A stretch of 26,490 nt of DNA from CAZFLD01 sp964519835. GTDB lineage: Bacteria > Spirochaetota > Spirochaetia > DSM-27196 > CAZFLD01. Below, in pieces: positions 6,334 through 14,166 of the stretch. The stretch covers positions 1 through 26,490 of the forward strand of contig CAZFLD010000061.1 in assembly GCA_964519835.1 (NCBI GenBank), in the 5' to 3' direction. How positions within the stretch are numbered: position 1 is the first letter of the stretch; every line of letters begins with the position of its first letter. The position numbers and the translations under genes were made by a program. Under the pieces are notes generated by a model. The model was given only the letters and a program-made list of their open reading frames with translations, made no database searches and was not told where the DNA came from.

Positions 6334-9024
6334 GTGTCAGACGTAAGTGCCTTTAACAACGAAATTGCGCTGAAGTATCAGCTGTACGACGGTCTTTTTT
6401 TGAGTCTACCGTTTGAGGATGTGCGGAACGCGGGAATTCTGCTCCCCGTCTTTACATCGTACTGCCGAGAGCACCTGGAGCGGGGAGACGATCCGCGAAG
6501 TATCGTCTTGAGCTTTTTCGACGAGAGGGTCCCGGAGCTCTCCCCATCCGAACGCATCGACTACCTCTTTAGGTTTATGCAAATCGTGGAGCGGCAGGTG
6601 GTCCTTTTCGACGCTCTCGAGGATGCCGCCTTTGCTCGCGTAAACAACATGGAGGGACCGGGGACTCTCACCGAGACACTGTCCCGGGTAGAGGAGAAAC
6701 GTCGGTGGTCGGAGTACCGGAAGCTCTTGGACGATTATCGGGTGCGTGTGGTCCTGACGGCACACCCGACCCAGTTCTATCCCGACGACGTGCTCTCTAT
6801 TCTCAACGACCTCGCCGATGCCGTCGCGGCCAACGATACCTTGCGCATCTACGAGCTACTGCTCCAGATGGGCAAGACTCGCTTCCGGAACAAAGAAAAG
6901 CCGACGCCCCTCGACGAAGCAACAAGTCTTCTCTGGTACATGGAAAACGTTTTTTACGAGGCCTTTGCAGAAATCCAAAAGAGACTTGTGGAGCGATTCG
7001 ACGACCACGATGCGAAAAGGGCGGTCGAGCGATCCTCTGTTGTTGAGCTTGGTTTTTGGCCGGGGGGCGACCGCGATGGGAATCCGTTTGTTACCTCCGA
7101 CCTTACCGTGCGAATTGCCGGGCTTCTCCGGAGCACGATCCTTCGTCTGTATCACAACGATCTCAAAAAGCTTATGCGTCGACTAACGTTCCCGGGCATC
7201 ACTGAAAAGCTCCACGAGATACATAAAAAGCTTCGGAAGACGGTGTCGCCCACGGTAGTGGTGAATCGGGTTGCGGCGGAAGGACTGGAGTATTGTGAAG
7301 ATCGCTCCGATGAGGGATACACCACCGTCGAGGAGCTTCTCGGTGATTTGGTAGAGGTCTTTGACCTCGTGGATCGCGACCATCAAGGTCTTTTCAACGA
7401 CCGGGTGGCCGACCTTATCTATAAGGTCCGTGTGTTTGGATTTCATTTTGCCGCCATGGATATTCGTCAAGATTCTCGTGTCCACCAGCGGGTGGTAGCC
7501 GAAATCCTGCGCTCGCCGCCCGTCCGCACGGTGGGGGGCAACGGAAAGAGTTACGACGAAATGTCCGTGGACGAGCGTATTGAGACAATGTGTGGCTTTG
7601 CCGAGCACCGTTTGGATACCGATGCGATACTCGAGATCCTGCCGGAGGGAGTGTCCCGCGATGCGGTCCTCTCGCTGCGCGCGGCGCGTCACCTTCAGGT
7701 CTCCAACGGAACGCGGGGCGTGCATCGCTACGTCATCAGCAACACACAAAGCGCGGCAAACGTATTCGAGGTCTGGTTTCTCGCCTGCTGTGCGGGATGG
7801 CCGGCCGACGAGCTTACGCTCGATATCGTTCCGCTATTTGAGACAGTCGAAGATTTGCACAACGCGTCCAGCATCATGGAGACCCTCTATGATAATCACG
7901 TCTACCAAAGCCACCTTGCCCGACGTTCGTGGGTCCAAACCATTATGCTCGGCTTCTCAGACGGCACAAAAGACGGCGGGTACGTCACCGCAAACTGGGA
8001 GATATTCAAGGCCAAGCAGCGTTTGACACGTGTCGCTCGTGAAAGGCAGGTCTCCGTGGTTTTCTTCGACGGTCGCGGCGGCCCGCCCGCACGGGGAGGC
8101 GGCAACACCCACAAGTTCTACCGAACGTTTGGTCGATCGATCGATGCAAAAGAGGTCCATCTGACCGTCCAAGGACAGACGATCAGCTCGAAGTACGGTA
8201 CTCACGATGCTGCACGCTACAACATGGAGCAGCTGGTAAGCGCCGGCATCGAGACGCACATCTTCCCGGAGGATCATATTCGACTTACGCCGGACGAGTC
8301 TGAGCTTCTCGATATCCTCTCGGCCGTTTCCTGCGAGTCCTATTTGCGCCTGCGGAAACATCCCGATTTTGTGTCGTACCTCGAGACCATGACACCGCTT
8401 CGATTCTACAGCGACACAAACATCGCAAGTCGGCCGACATCTCGTAGCTCCGGGGAGAAACTTGTGTTTGAAGACCTGCGAGCAATTCCGTTTGTGGGTG
8501 CGTGGAGCCAGATGAAGCAAAACGTGCCCGGCTTTTACGGATTTGGCTCGGGACTGGAGGAGCTGTTTGCCCAGGGCCGCCGAGAGGACCTAAAACGCTT
8601 GTACGGAAGGAGCCTCTTTTTTCGTACGCTTGTGGAGAACGCGATGCAGAGCCTGTCAAAGACCTACTTTCCGCTCACGTCGTTTGTCGAACAGGATTCC
8701 CGGTTTGGTCCCTTCTGGCGGATGGTCCGAGACGAGGCGGAGCTCACGCGCGAGATGTTGCTTGCCGTTTCCGGGCAGAGCCGGTTGCTTGAAACCGACC
8801 GGGTTATTCGGCGGAGCATTCGCATGCGGGAAGAGATTATCCTCCCGGTACTTGTCATCCAGCAATACGCCATGACCGAGATCCGCCGGGCGCTACCCAC
8901 AGGACATGCCCAATCCGGCGGCGCAAAGACCGAGGGACACCTCGGGTCTGAAACGAGGGTATACGAGAAGATGGTGGTAAAGAGCCTGGCGGCGGCGGTA
9001 AACGCCGGAAGAAACGCGGTGTAG
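6334..9024 (+). CDS. ppc: Phosphoenolpyruvate carboxylase
   Basis: PEP carboxylase adds bicarbonate to PEP to give oxaloacetate, replenishing the C4 pool. The 896-residue product has the family's active-site motifs in order: VLTAHPTQF with the catalytic histidine (about residue 146), GFWPGGDRDGNPFV (about 240), LGFSDGTKDGGYVTANWE (about 539), FFDGRGGPPARGGG (about 575) and AIPFVGAWSQMKQNVPGFYG (about 717). The C-terminus (SLAAAVNAGRNAV) keeps the Arg-Asn of the usual GMRNTG end but not the final glycine. Several motifs differ from the E. coli type (HPTQ for HPTE, PPARGGG for the usual VGRGGG), so this belongs to a divergent branch. The GTG start at 6334 is chosen because it lies just after a good promoter and just before the conserved LYDGLFLSLPFE segment. 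The open frame further upstream is antisense to the secreted protein gene. Confidence 0.92.
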   Translation: MSDVSAFNNEIALKYQLYDGLFLSLPFEDVRNAGILLPVFTSYCREHLERGDDPRSIVLSFFDERVPELSPSERIDYLFRFMQIVERQVVLFDALEDAAFARVNNMEGPGTLTETLSRVEEKRRWSEYRKLLDDYRVRVVLTAHPTQFYPDDVLSILNDLADAVAANDTLRIYELLLQMGKTRFRNKEKPTPLDEATSLLWYMENVFYEAFAEIQKRLVERFDDHDAKRAVERSSVVELGFWPGGDRDGNPFVTSDLTVRIAGLLRSTILRLYHNDLKKLMRRLTFPGITEKLHEIHKKLRKTVSPTVVVNRVAAEGLEYCEDRSDEGYTTVEELLGDLVEVFDLVDRDHQGLFNDRVADLIYKVRVFGFHFAAMDIRQDSRVHQRVVAEILRSPPVRTVGGNGKSYDEMSVDERIETMCGFAEHRLDTDAILEILPEGVSRDAVLSLRAARHLQVSNGTRGVHRYVISNTQSAANVFEVWFLACCAGWPADELTLDIVPLFETVEDLHNASSIMETLYDNHVYQSHLARRSWVQTIMLGFSDGTKDGGYVTANWEIFKAKQRLTRVARERQVSVVFFDGRGGPPARGGGNTHKFYRTFGRSIDAKEVHLTVQGQTISSKYGTHDAARYNMEQLVSAGIETHIFPEDHIRLTPDESELLDILSAVSCESYLRLRKHPDFVSYLETMTPLRFYSDTNIASRPTSRSSGEKLVFEDLRAIPFVGAWSQMKQNVPGFYGFGSGLEELFAQGRREDLKRLYGRSLFFRTLVENAMQSLSKTYFPLTSFVEQDSRFGPFWRMVRDEAELTREMLLAVSGQSRLLETDRVIRRSIRMREEIILPVLVIQQYAMTEIRRALPTGHAQSGGAKTEGHLGSETRVYEKMVVKSLAAAVNAGRNAV

Positions 9025-9048
9025 AGTCCGCTGCGGCAGATCAGCGCG

Positions 9049-9489
9049 CTATTGCTTGTTGAGCGCCGGCGCGTTTATACAATACCGAAGACCGCTCGGT
9101 TCCGGCCCGTCGGGGAACACATGACCAAGATGCGCGTCACAGGTGTTGCATCGAGCTTCAATTCGCACCATGCCGTGAGACTTGTCCATGAAATATGAGA
9201 CGGCATGTGTCTTTGCCGGCAGTGTAAACGACGGCCAACCGCTGTGTGACTCGAACTTGGTGTCGCCGTCGAAGAGCACGGTACCACAGCACACGCAGGT
9301 GTAGGTTCCCGGCTCAAACTTGCTGCACATCTCGGAGCTAAAGGGCCGTTCGGTTCCGCTCTTTCGAGTTATGGCAAACTGTTCCGGGGTTAGGATCTTT
9401 TTCCACTCGTGTTTTGTCTTTTCCACTCGCTTGTCGGGGGCGGGGTTTCCTTCCTCGGCAATTCGAGTGATGTCTTTCCAGGTAAGCAT
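9049..9489 (-). CDS. msrB: Peptide methionine (R)-S-oxide reductase MsrB
   Basis: This 146-residue protein repairs methionine-R-sulfoxide in oxidised proteins using thioredoxin-type electrons. Visible family marks are the two zinc-binding pairs CVCC (about 86-89) and CNTC (about 134-137 by motif order), HSGWPSF, HLGHVFPDGP and the catalytic cysteine in RYCIN near the C-terminus. The length is typical of a stand-alone MsrB with no MsrA fusion. The start ATG at 9489 has an AT-rich upstream stretch (TTTTATAGACT) but no Shine-Dalgarno. It is convergent with ppc (24-base gap) and lies about 80 bases downstream of mrpD, so it may be read partly from that operon. Confidence 0.93.
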   Translation of the reverse strand: MLTWKDITRIAEEGNPAPDKRVEKTKHEWKKILTPEQFAITRKSGTERPFSSEMCSKFEPGTYTCVCCGTVLFDGDTKFESHSGWPSFTLPAKTHAVSYFMDKSHGMVRIEARCNTCDAHLGHVFPDGPEPSGLRYCINAPALNKQ

Positions 9490-9568
9490 AGTCTATAAAA
9501 TCGCGCTGCGAGGGCGAATCGGGCAAGCCCGCCGAAGTGGTCTCCTCCGGGAGTTGGGTGGAGTTTCT

Positions 9569-11242
9569 TCAGCCTGGAGCCGCTCCAAAAAATGCTACGA
9601 CGGCAAATAGCACAAGGCCGGAGATAAAGAGGATAAGGACAAGACCGATATCCGGAGACTTCTCGACGATCTTTTTGGAGAGCGCCCGGCCGCGACGCCC
9701 GACGGAGAGAACGTACGCGCCCACACCGAGGGCGGAAACGGCGCCCACCTCGGCAAGCTTTGGCGCCGTGTACCATGCCCTGACCGTGGCGCCGCCCTCG
9801 CCGACCATGCGGTGAAGAAACCACGTCAGCTCGTCGGCAAACACACCGGAGGCGAGGCCGGCGAGTGCGAGAACGACAAAAGCGATACCCAGGAGCACGC
9901 CCACGCCGCGGTCTCCCGTGGCCGGCTTGGGCTGGCGCGCCGGCCGACGGAGGGCCGGCCACGCCGGCCGCGACAGCTTGAGGGCGGCGCCGAAGGACGT
10001 GATGCCCGCTACGGCAAGGGACCAGTAGGCGACCGGGTTGGGTACCGCCGCGGCCACCAACTGCTTTGACGCAAACGCGCCAAAGGGCGGTAGCGCCGCA
10101 ATCGACAATGCAGTAACAATCAAGGCGCCTGCGGCAAGGGGAAACCGGCGGCCTATGGGCTTGATTTTGAGAATGTTTCTTTCATGGCGAGTGTGCAGGA
10201 TAAATCCGACAACCAGAAACGCCAGCCCCTTGAACACCGCATGGTTAAGCGCGTGAGAGAACGCCGCGACGGTCGATCCGGGTCCGATCGCTCCGATCGC
10301 CACCAGCAGGTACCCCATCTGCGAGACGGAGCTGTAGGCCAAAAGACGCTTGGCATCCGTCTGCGCCAGCGCCCAGATACCCGCCACAACGGCCGTCGCC
10401 ACGCCGACCCACATCAAAAGCTCCCACAAGTAGGCGGCGTTGAAGGTGCGCAGAATGCGGACCAGGCCAAAAAAGGAGACCTTGATCAGCGCGCCTGAGA
10501 GGAGCGCACTCACCGGGTGTGGCGCATAGGCGTGAGCCTCCGGTAGCCAGGTGTGAAAGGGGATAAACGCCGTGCGAACACCGATGCCCACTGTAAACGC
10601 CGCAACCGCCAGGTGAATGCTCCTGGTGTCAACTACGGGACTCGGCGCGCCTACCGGTCCGGCCACGGCTCGGATATGGGGAATCGAAAGTGTTCCAAGG
10701 TTGCGATAGACAAGGAACACGCCGAACAGAAAAAAGAGGATGCCCACCGAGCTCAAGATGAGATACTTGAGGCTTGCAAGGAGGGCCTGATCGTCGCGGT
10801 CGAATGCGATCAACACGTACGCCGAAATGGCCACTACCTCGAATCCGACAAACAGGCTAAACAGGTCCGCGGTCAAAATGACTATTTGCATACCCGCCAC
10901 AAGGCCCATAAGAAAGACGTAGAACGAAGGTCCGTAGCGAAAGCGGGACAACGACGCAAGACAGACGGGAACGGTTACGATAACAACCAGCGCAGTCGAC
11001 AGCCACGACAGGCCGTCCAAGATCAGCCGAATCCCGACAGGCGGCGCCCACCCGCCCAGGTCCGCGGTGATCACCGCCCCGGCCATGACCGTCGGTAGCG
11101 TGTCGATCAACACGGGAACCATCAAACCCACGGGCAGCACCGCCGCTACGGAAAGCACTCGCTTGGCAGGCAGCAGCTTTCCGATCAGGGCGATCGCCAT
11201 TCCAATCAACGGGGCAACAATCAAAACGATCGGATTACTCAT
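9569..11242 (-). CDS. mrpD: Mrp/Mbh-type Na+/H+ antiporter subunit D (MbhH-like)
   Basis: This 557-residue, about 14-helix membrane protein belongs to the NuoL/M/N proton-channel family. Visible features are the glutamate in helix 5 (LFSLFVGFEVVAISAYVL), the lysine-bearing SLKYLILSSVGILFFLFG, and FHTWLPEAHAYAPHPVSALLSG with the conserved histidines and proline of the ion path. LLAYSSVSQMGYLLVAIG follows. It is one of the transporting subunits of an Mrp/Mbh ion-translocating module. The ATG at 11242 overlaps the end of mrpC by eight bases (ATGAGTAA), typical of translational coupling, so upstream frame continuation is rejected. It is the last antiporter gene of the operon. Confidence 0.92.
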   Translation of the reverse strand: MSNPIVLIVAPLIGMAIALIGKLLPAKRVLSVAAVLPVGLMVPVLIDTLPTVMAGAVITADLGGWAPPVGIRLILDGLSWLSTALVVIVTVPVCLASLSRFRYGPSFYVFLMGLVAGMQIVILTADLFSLFVGFEVVAISAYVLIAFDRDDQALLASLKYLILSSVGILFFLFGVFLVYRNLGTLSIPHIRAVAGPVGAPSPVVDTRSIHLAVAAFTVGIGVRTAFIPFHTWLPEAHAYAPHPVSALLSGALIKVSFFGLVRILRTFNAAYLWELLMWVGVATAVVAGIWALAQTDAKRLLAYSSVSQMGYLLVAIGAIGPGSTVAAFSHALNHAVFKGLAFLVVGFILHTRHERNILKIKPIGRRFPLAAGALIVTALSIAALPPFGAFASKQLVAAAVPNPVAYWSLAVAGITSFGAALKLSRPAWPALRRPARQPKPATGDRGVGVLLGIAFVVLALAGLASGVFADELTWFLHRMVGEGGATVRAWYTAPKLAEVGAVSALGVGAYVLSVGRRGRALSKKIVEKSPDIGLVLILFISGLVLFAVVAFFGAAPG

Positions 11243-11582
11243 CGTCGCGCTCCGACCAGACGCGCCGTTCCAGCTCCCGGGCGTCCAGCGTGCCGTGGCG
11301 TCGATAGATCCGATAGACCAGTACCAAAGCAACGGAAGTAACACAAACGCCGACAACAATCGCCGTAAGCATTAACGCCTGCGGTACCGGATCGACAACC
11401 CTTCCCGGTGACCCGTTTGTGATCGGCGGTTCGGCTCCCGACAAGGACCCAAAGTGCACAAAAAACATGATAATCGCGCTGTTGGCAAAGCTGAGAGCGA
11501 CGATTTTTTTGACGAGATTTCGAAGTGCGATCAGACCGTAGATCGCGACAATAAAGATCCCGGCGATGATAAACGGAGTCAT
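11235..11582 (-). CDS. mrpC: Mrp/Mbh-type antiporter subunit C (NuoK-like)
   Basis: This 115-residue protein has three TM segments and is of the NuoK/MrpC type, pairing with MrpD in the membrane. Seen are an N-terminal helix (FIIAGIFIVAIYGLIAL), the helix with small polar residues LSFANSAIIMFFVHFG, an extracellular loop rich in Pro/Gly, and a third helix with DPVPQALMLTAIVVGVCVTSVAL, the family hallmark. The C-terminus is charged. The ATG at 11582 follows the mrpB stop by one base behind a GAGGAG ribosome site, and its own end overlaps mrpD. The subunit has no independent activity known; it acts in the complex. Confidence 0.92.
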   Translation of the reverse strand: MTPFIIAGIFIVAIYGLIALRNLVKKIVALSFANSAIIMFFVHFGSLSGAEPPITNGSPGRVVDPVPQALMLTAIVVGVCVTSVALVLVYRIYRRHGTLDARELERRVWSERDDE

Positions 11583-11583
11583 G

Positions 11584-12003
11584 CTACTCCTCTCGAAACA
11601 GGTGAAGGCAAATCAGGCTCGCCCCCGCGCCCACCTTGAGCCCAATGAGCAGGTTCAACGCGAACACAAAAGGCGATCGTCCAAAGGCTCCTCCGGGAGG
11701 TACCGTCCCCAAAACGTCGGACAAAAAGCCGAGTCCGGCCCAGACGCCTGTGAGTCCGAGGAGGAGAATAAACGCAAAACCAACGCCCTCAACCGCAATC
11801 AGGGCTTCGATCCGGAACCGGCTCTCGACGTTCTCAACGCCCCGTGCAAGCGCCAGCAAGATGATTCCCGACGCTATGACAACTCCACCTTGGAATCCGC
11901 CCCCCGGCGTTTCCGCACCAAATGCGACAAGGTAGAGCCCAAAGAGGAACATAAACGGCGCCAGCTTCCGCGCCGCAACATCTACGATGTCGGTTTTTCT
12001 CAC
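11584..12003 (-). CDS. mrpB: Mrp/Mbh-type antiporter subunit B
   Basis: This 139-residue, four-helix protein matches the MrpB/MnhB family: LAPFMFLFGLYLVAFGAETPGGGFQGGVVIASGIILLALARG is the characteristic segment. It starts with GTG at 12003, which overlaps the TGA of the preceding MbhE-like gene (GTGA, four bases), a classical coupled junction. It ends one base before mrpC starts. In Mbh nomenclature it corresponds to MbhF. Confidence 0.92.
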   Translation of the reverse strand: MRKTDIVDVAARKLAPFMFLFGLYLVAFGAETPGGGFQGGVVIASGIILLALARGVENVESRFRIEALIAVEGVGFAFILLLGLTGVWAGLGFLSDVLGTVPPGGAFGRSPFVFALNLLIGLKVGAGASLICLHLFREE

Positions 12004-12269
12004 GACTTCTCGTCCTTGTTCCGCGAAGCCACCAACACAATCACCCCCGATACGGCCTGCAAGAGGACGACCGACTCGCCCAAGGTGTCGAAGGCCCGGT
12101 AGCCGAGGTAGATGCTCGTGACAAGGTTAGACGTGCCGATTTCCTCTCCCCCCCGTTCCACGACCAGTTGTCGCAGCTGCGTCTCTTTGGGGTGTTCCCC
12201 TAAAAACGCCGCCAGGAGGAACGCCCCAACAAATACGGCCGCCACTACCTCAAGGACTCGACGGATCAT
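12000..12269 (-). CDS. MbhE-like subunit (equivalent to MrpA C-terminal end)
   Basis: This 89-residue protein has two TM helices: an N-terminal one (VLEVVAAVFVGAFLLAAFLG) and a second near the C-terminus (VVLLQAVSGVIVLVAS). Between them is the signature NLVTSIYLGYRAFDTLGE, found at the extreme C-terminus of MrpA or as the separate MbhE subunit. The ATG at 12269 overlaps the DUF4040 gene by 20 bases and has a GAGG ribosome site. Its TGA overlaps the mrpB GTG. The separate gene, rather than a fusion to a large MrpA, is the Mbh arrangement. Confidence 0.87.
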   Translation of the reverse strand: MIRRVLEVVAAVFVGAFLLAAFLGEHPKETQLRQLVVERGGEEIGTSNLVTSIYLGYRAFDTLGESVVLLQAVSGVIVLVASRNKDEKS

Positions 12270-12555
12270 CGTTAGTTCCTCGAGGCCCTTGTGTATCCCC
12301 TGTCGTACGTGCCGCTCTACGGCCCGGATCGGTACGTTGTGTCTTTACGACTATCCAGATAAACACAACAGTTCCGATTCCCGTGCCCACGGCAGCCTCC
12401 GCAAGAGCAACATCGGGAGCGTCGAGCATTAGAAAGAACAGGCAGGAGACCAGACTGAAGACTCCCGCAACAACCACAACCGCCCGCAGATCTCGCAGGG
12501 CCAGAGCGACTACGGCGAGTACCAGCATAATTGCCGCCGGGATCTCAACACCCAT
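12250..12555 (-). CDS. DUF4040/MbhD-like subunit (equivalent to part of MrpA)
   Basis: This 101-residue protein has three short TM helices: IPAAIMLVLAVVALALRD, AVVVVAGVFSLVSCLFFLML and VALAEAAVGTGIGTVVFIWI. DAPDVALAEAAVG is the DUF4040/MbhD hallmark, also found in the middle of full-length MrpA. The ATG at 12555 follows the mrpG stop (TAA CC ATG) by two bases, so the frame further upstream, which is antisense-like read-through of mrpG, is not used. The polar C-terminal tail (residues 75-101, Arg/Thr/Asp-rich) is longer than usual and overlaps the next gene. Confidence 0.87.
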   Translation of the reverse strand: MGVEIPAAIMLVLAVVALALRDLRAVVVVAGVFSLVSCLFFLMLDAPDVALAEAAVGTGIGTVVFIWIVVKTQRTDPGRRAARTTGDTQGPRGTNDDPSSP

Positions 12556-12557
12556 GG

Positions 12558-12881
12558 TTACTCGTCCTCGAACCGTGGCCGTATATCCCAGCTCTTGCGA
12601 TACGGCACAATGCCGATCTCCCACGCGTAGCGACCGATAATGTGGGAGCCGAGAGGGGAGGTTATGACAAAAAAGAGTGTTACGACCGCTATCTTCCCGG
12701 TCATCGGTGTCAGACCGGCAACGATCATACAGGCGACAAGCACCGAAAACACCGAGGTGGTGCTGCACGTGGATGAAGCCTGCAGCCGAGTGTACACGTC
12801 GGGGAACACAATCATTCCGAGGTTACCCATGATCCCAAAAACGGCCCCGAGTGCCAGGAATGCCAGACCTACCATATTCAT
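12558..12881 (-). CDS. mrpG: Mrp/Mbh-type antiporter subunit G
   Basis: This 107-residue, three-helix protein of the MrpG/MnhG family has MVGLAFLALGAVFGIMGNLG, then FPDVYTRLQASS (family hallmark), then the second and third helices with TSPLGSHIIGRYA. The ATG at 12881 has no Shine-Dalgarno. It sits at the end of a 14-base tandem repeat that places three successive ATGA junctions between the mrpF stop and this start, so initiation probably depends on ribosomes arriving from mrpF. A second in-frame ATG lies two codons later (12875). Confidence 0.92.
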   Translation of the reverse strand: MNMVGLAFLALGAVFGIMGNLGMIVFPDVYTRLQASSTCSTTSVFSVLVACMIVAGLTPMTGKIAVVTLFFVITSPLGSHIIGRYAWEIGIVPYRKSWDIRPRFEDE

Positions 12882-12913
12882 GAGGCGATGTTCATGAGGC
12901 GATGTTCATGAGG
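12877..12913. repeat. 14-base tandem repeat at the mrpF-mrpG junction
   Basis: The unit TTCATGAGGCGATG occurs at 12877-12890 and 12891-12904, followed by a partial copy TTCATGAGG at 12905-12913. On the coding (minus) strand each unit carries ATGA. The result is two 5-codon reading frames (MNIAS, at 12892-12909 and 12878-12895) placed between the mrpF stop and the mrpG start, each joined to the next by a four-base ATGA overlap. Confidence 0.9.
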
Positions 12914-13172
12914 ACGCTCGTTTTCGGCTGAAGTATCGTGCCATCGCTAAGAGACCGATAAAGCCAAATACGTCGTAGACAAGGGCGACGTCCAAGAGTA
13001 CGGTCCGGCCCTCGCGCACCGCAATCAGGACCAAAATCGCGAGAATCTGCGCCGATATCAGATTTAGTCCCACCATACGATCGGCGGTGCGTGGGCCTAC
13101 AACCACACGCACCATACCAACAACCGTCAATCCGACAAAAAAGTAGATGGCGTAGAGTAAAACGTCTTCCAT
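12906..13172 (-). CDS. mrpF: Mrp/Mbh-type antiporter subunit F
   Basis: This 88-residue, three-helix protein of the MrpF/MnhF family starts with LLYAIYFFVGLTVVGMVRVV and continues with GPRTADRMVGLNLISAQILA, the family signature, and a last helix VALVYDVFGFIGLLAMARYF. The ATG at 13172 follows the mrpE stop by eight bases with the ribosome site ATAGGAGAG. It ends in the repeat-bearing junction described at 12877-12913. Confidence 0.92.
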   Translation of the reverse strand: MEDVLLYAIYFFVGLTVVGMVRVVVGPRTADRMVGLNLISAQILAILVLIAVREGRTVLLDVALVYDVFGFIGLLAMARYFSRKRASS

Positions 13173-13180
13173 GTGCTCTC

Positions 13181-13693
13181 CTATCCCCAGATACGTTTGA
13201 GAATAACCTCAAAGGGCCGTGCGATTAGTTTGTGCGCATATTTCGAGTGAGTTGTCCGGGTATCGAGCCAGTGGACAACCAAGTGATCGTCGTCGAGCAT
13301 AAGCGTAAGTGTGCCGGGGGTCAGCGTGATCGCATTCGAGAGCATAAGGCGCGAGATGTCGCTTTTCAGGCGTGTCCGAAAGTGCACGACGCCGGGATTT
13401 GTCTTGCCACGAATGATCGACCACAGAACCCGGAAACTCGAGACGTACATTTGCAGAATCAAAACAACTATGTAGAGCCCGAACAAATACACCTGCGGCA
13501 GCTGTGCCCGACGCGCCGCTTCGGCCTCCTCGACAAAAATCGGAAACGTCATCACGGCAACGGCCAGACTCATAACCAGCCCCATAATCAGGGACCCCGG
13601 TAGGAGGCTCCAGGTAAACAACAGCCACCCGACCATGAGGTTTATCGTCGTAATAGTAACGCGAATGACATTCCAGCGTCGGGTCGCGCCCAC
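13181..13693 (-). CDS. mrpE: Mrp/Mbh-type antiporter subunit E
   Basis: This 170-residue protein of the MrpE/MnhE family has two N-terminal TM helices (INLMVGWLLFTWSLLPGSLIMG and an adjacent hydrophobic stretch) and a third (YLFGLYIVVLILQMYVSSFRVLW). A cytoplasmic domain follows, with the family motif SNAITLTPGTLTLML and then LVVHWLDT. The GTG at 13693 lies two bases after the EIIA stop with GAGGG upstream. It is the first antiporter gene and corresponds to MbhA. Confidence 0.9.
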   Translation of the reverse strand: MGATRRWNVIRVTITTINLMVGWLLFTWSLLPGSLIMGLVMSLAVAVMTFPIFVEEAEAARRAQLPQVYLFGLYIVVLILQMYVSSFRVLWSIIRGKTNPGVVHFRTRLKSDISRLMLSNAITLTPGTLTLMLDDDHLVVHWLDTRTTHSKYAHKLIARPFEVILKRIWG

Positions 13694-13695
13694 GT

Positions 13696-14166
13696 CTATC
13701 CCTCACGCTCCTTGAACAGCCGCACGACCTCGTCCGGAGTTTCCGCCTCGAGGAGGCCGGTCTTGAGATCCGAGTCGTGAAGGAGCCGCGCGAGCTTGCT
13801 CAACAGGCGTAGGTGTTCGGAATGCGAGCCGGGTGGTCCCACCATGAGGAAAAAGAGCTGGACCGGCTTGCGGTCCACGGAGTCGAACTTTGCGCCCGCC
13901 GTGCGCCGCCCAAACGCCATGACCGTCTGCTCCACGTCCGGACTCATGCAGTGGGGAATGGCGATGCCGCCGCCGATGCCCGTGGTTGTCAGTTGCTCCC
14001 GCTCCAGCGCCGCCTCGGTTACCGCATCAACGTCTTTGATTGCGCCGGCCTGCTGCAGAACCTCTACTAGCTCACGTATGATATCGGGTTTGCGCTTTGC
14101 TTGTATGTCCAGGGAGACACAGTCGGGGCGGATCAGTTTGAATACCTTCGCCAACACATCACTCAT
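13696..14166 (-). CDS. PTS EIIA domain protein (fructose/nitrogen-type, PtsN-like)
   Basis: This 156-residue, single-domain EIIA of the PTS fructose/mannitol/Ntr group has the phosphoacceptor histidine at residue 72 in GIGGGIAIPHCMS. The surrounding PVQLFFLMVGPPGSHSEHLRLLSKLARLL is typical. EIIA-Ntr proteins receive phosphate from HPr-type carriers and usually regulate rather than transport. No EIIB/EIIC gene is nearby. The ATG at 14166 has the Shine-Dalgarno GAGGAGAAAGG and overlaps the end of the PII-like gene by eight bases. Its position between a PII-like protein and mrpE suggests a regulatory role over the antiporter, which is inference. Confidence 0.88.
   Translation of the reverse strand: MSDVLAKVFKLIRPDCVSLDIQAKRKPDIIRELVEVLQQAGAIKDVDAVTEAALEREQLTTTGIGGGIAIPHCMSPDVEQTVMAFGRRTAGAKFDSVDRKPVQLFFLMVGPPGSHSEHLRLLSKLARLLHDSDLKTGLLEAETPDEVVRLFKEREG

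Noticed and set aside
9526..9545. CGGGC/GCCCG inverted repeat between mrpD and msrB
   Set aside because: The loop is only two bases, the stem is short and no T-tract follows, so it is not convincing as a terminator or operator.
9951..9975. GGCCGGCC-rich palindromic stretch
   Set aside because: It lies inside mrpD coding sequence in a high-GC region and is explained by codon use.
10553..11098. 181-codon open frame on the plus strand opposite mrpD
   Set aside because: The product is a charged, low-complexity sequence typical of the reverse complement of TM-helix codons, and mrpD on the minus strand is certain.
11566..12102. 178-codon open frame on the plus strand opposite mrpB
   Set aside because: It has the same antisense character over a well-supported antiporter gene and no ribosome site.
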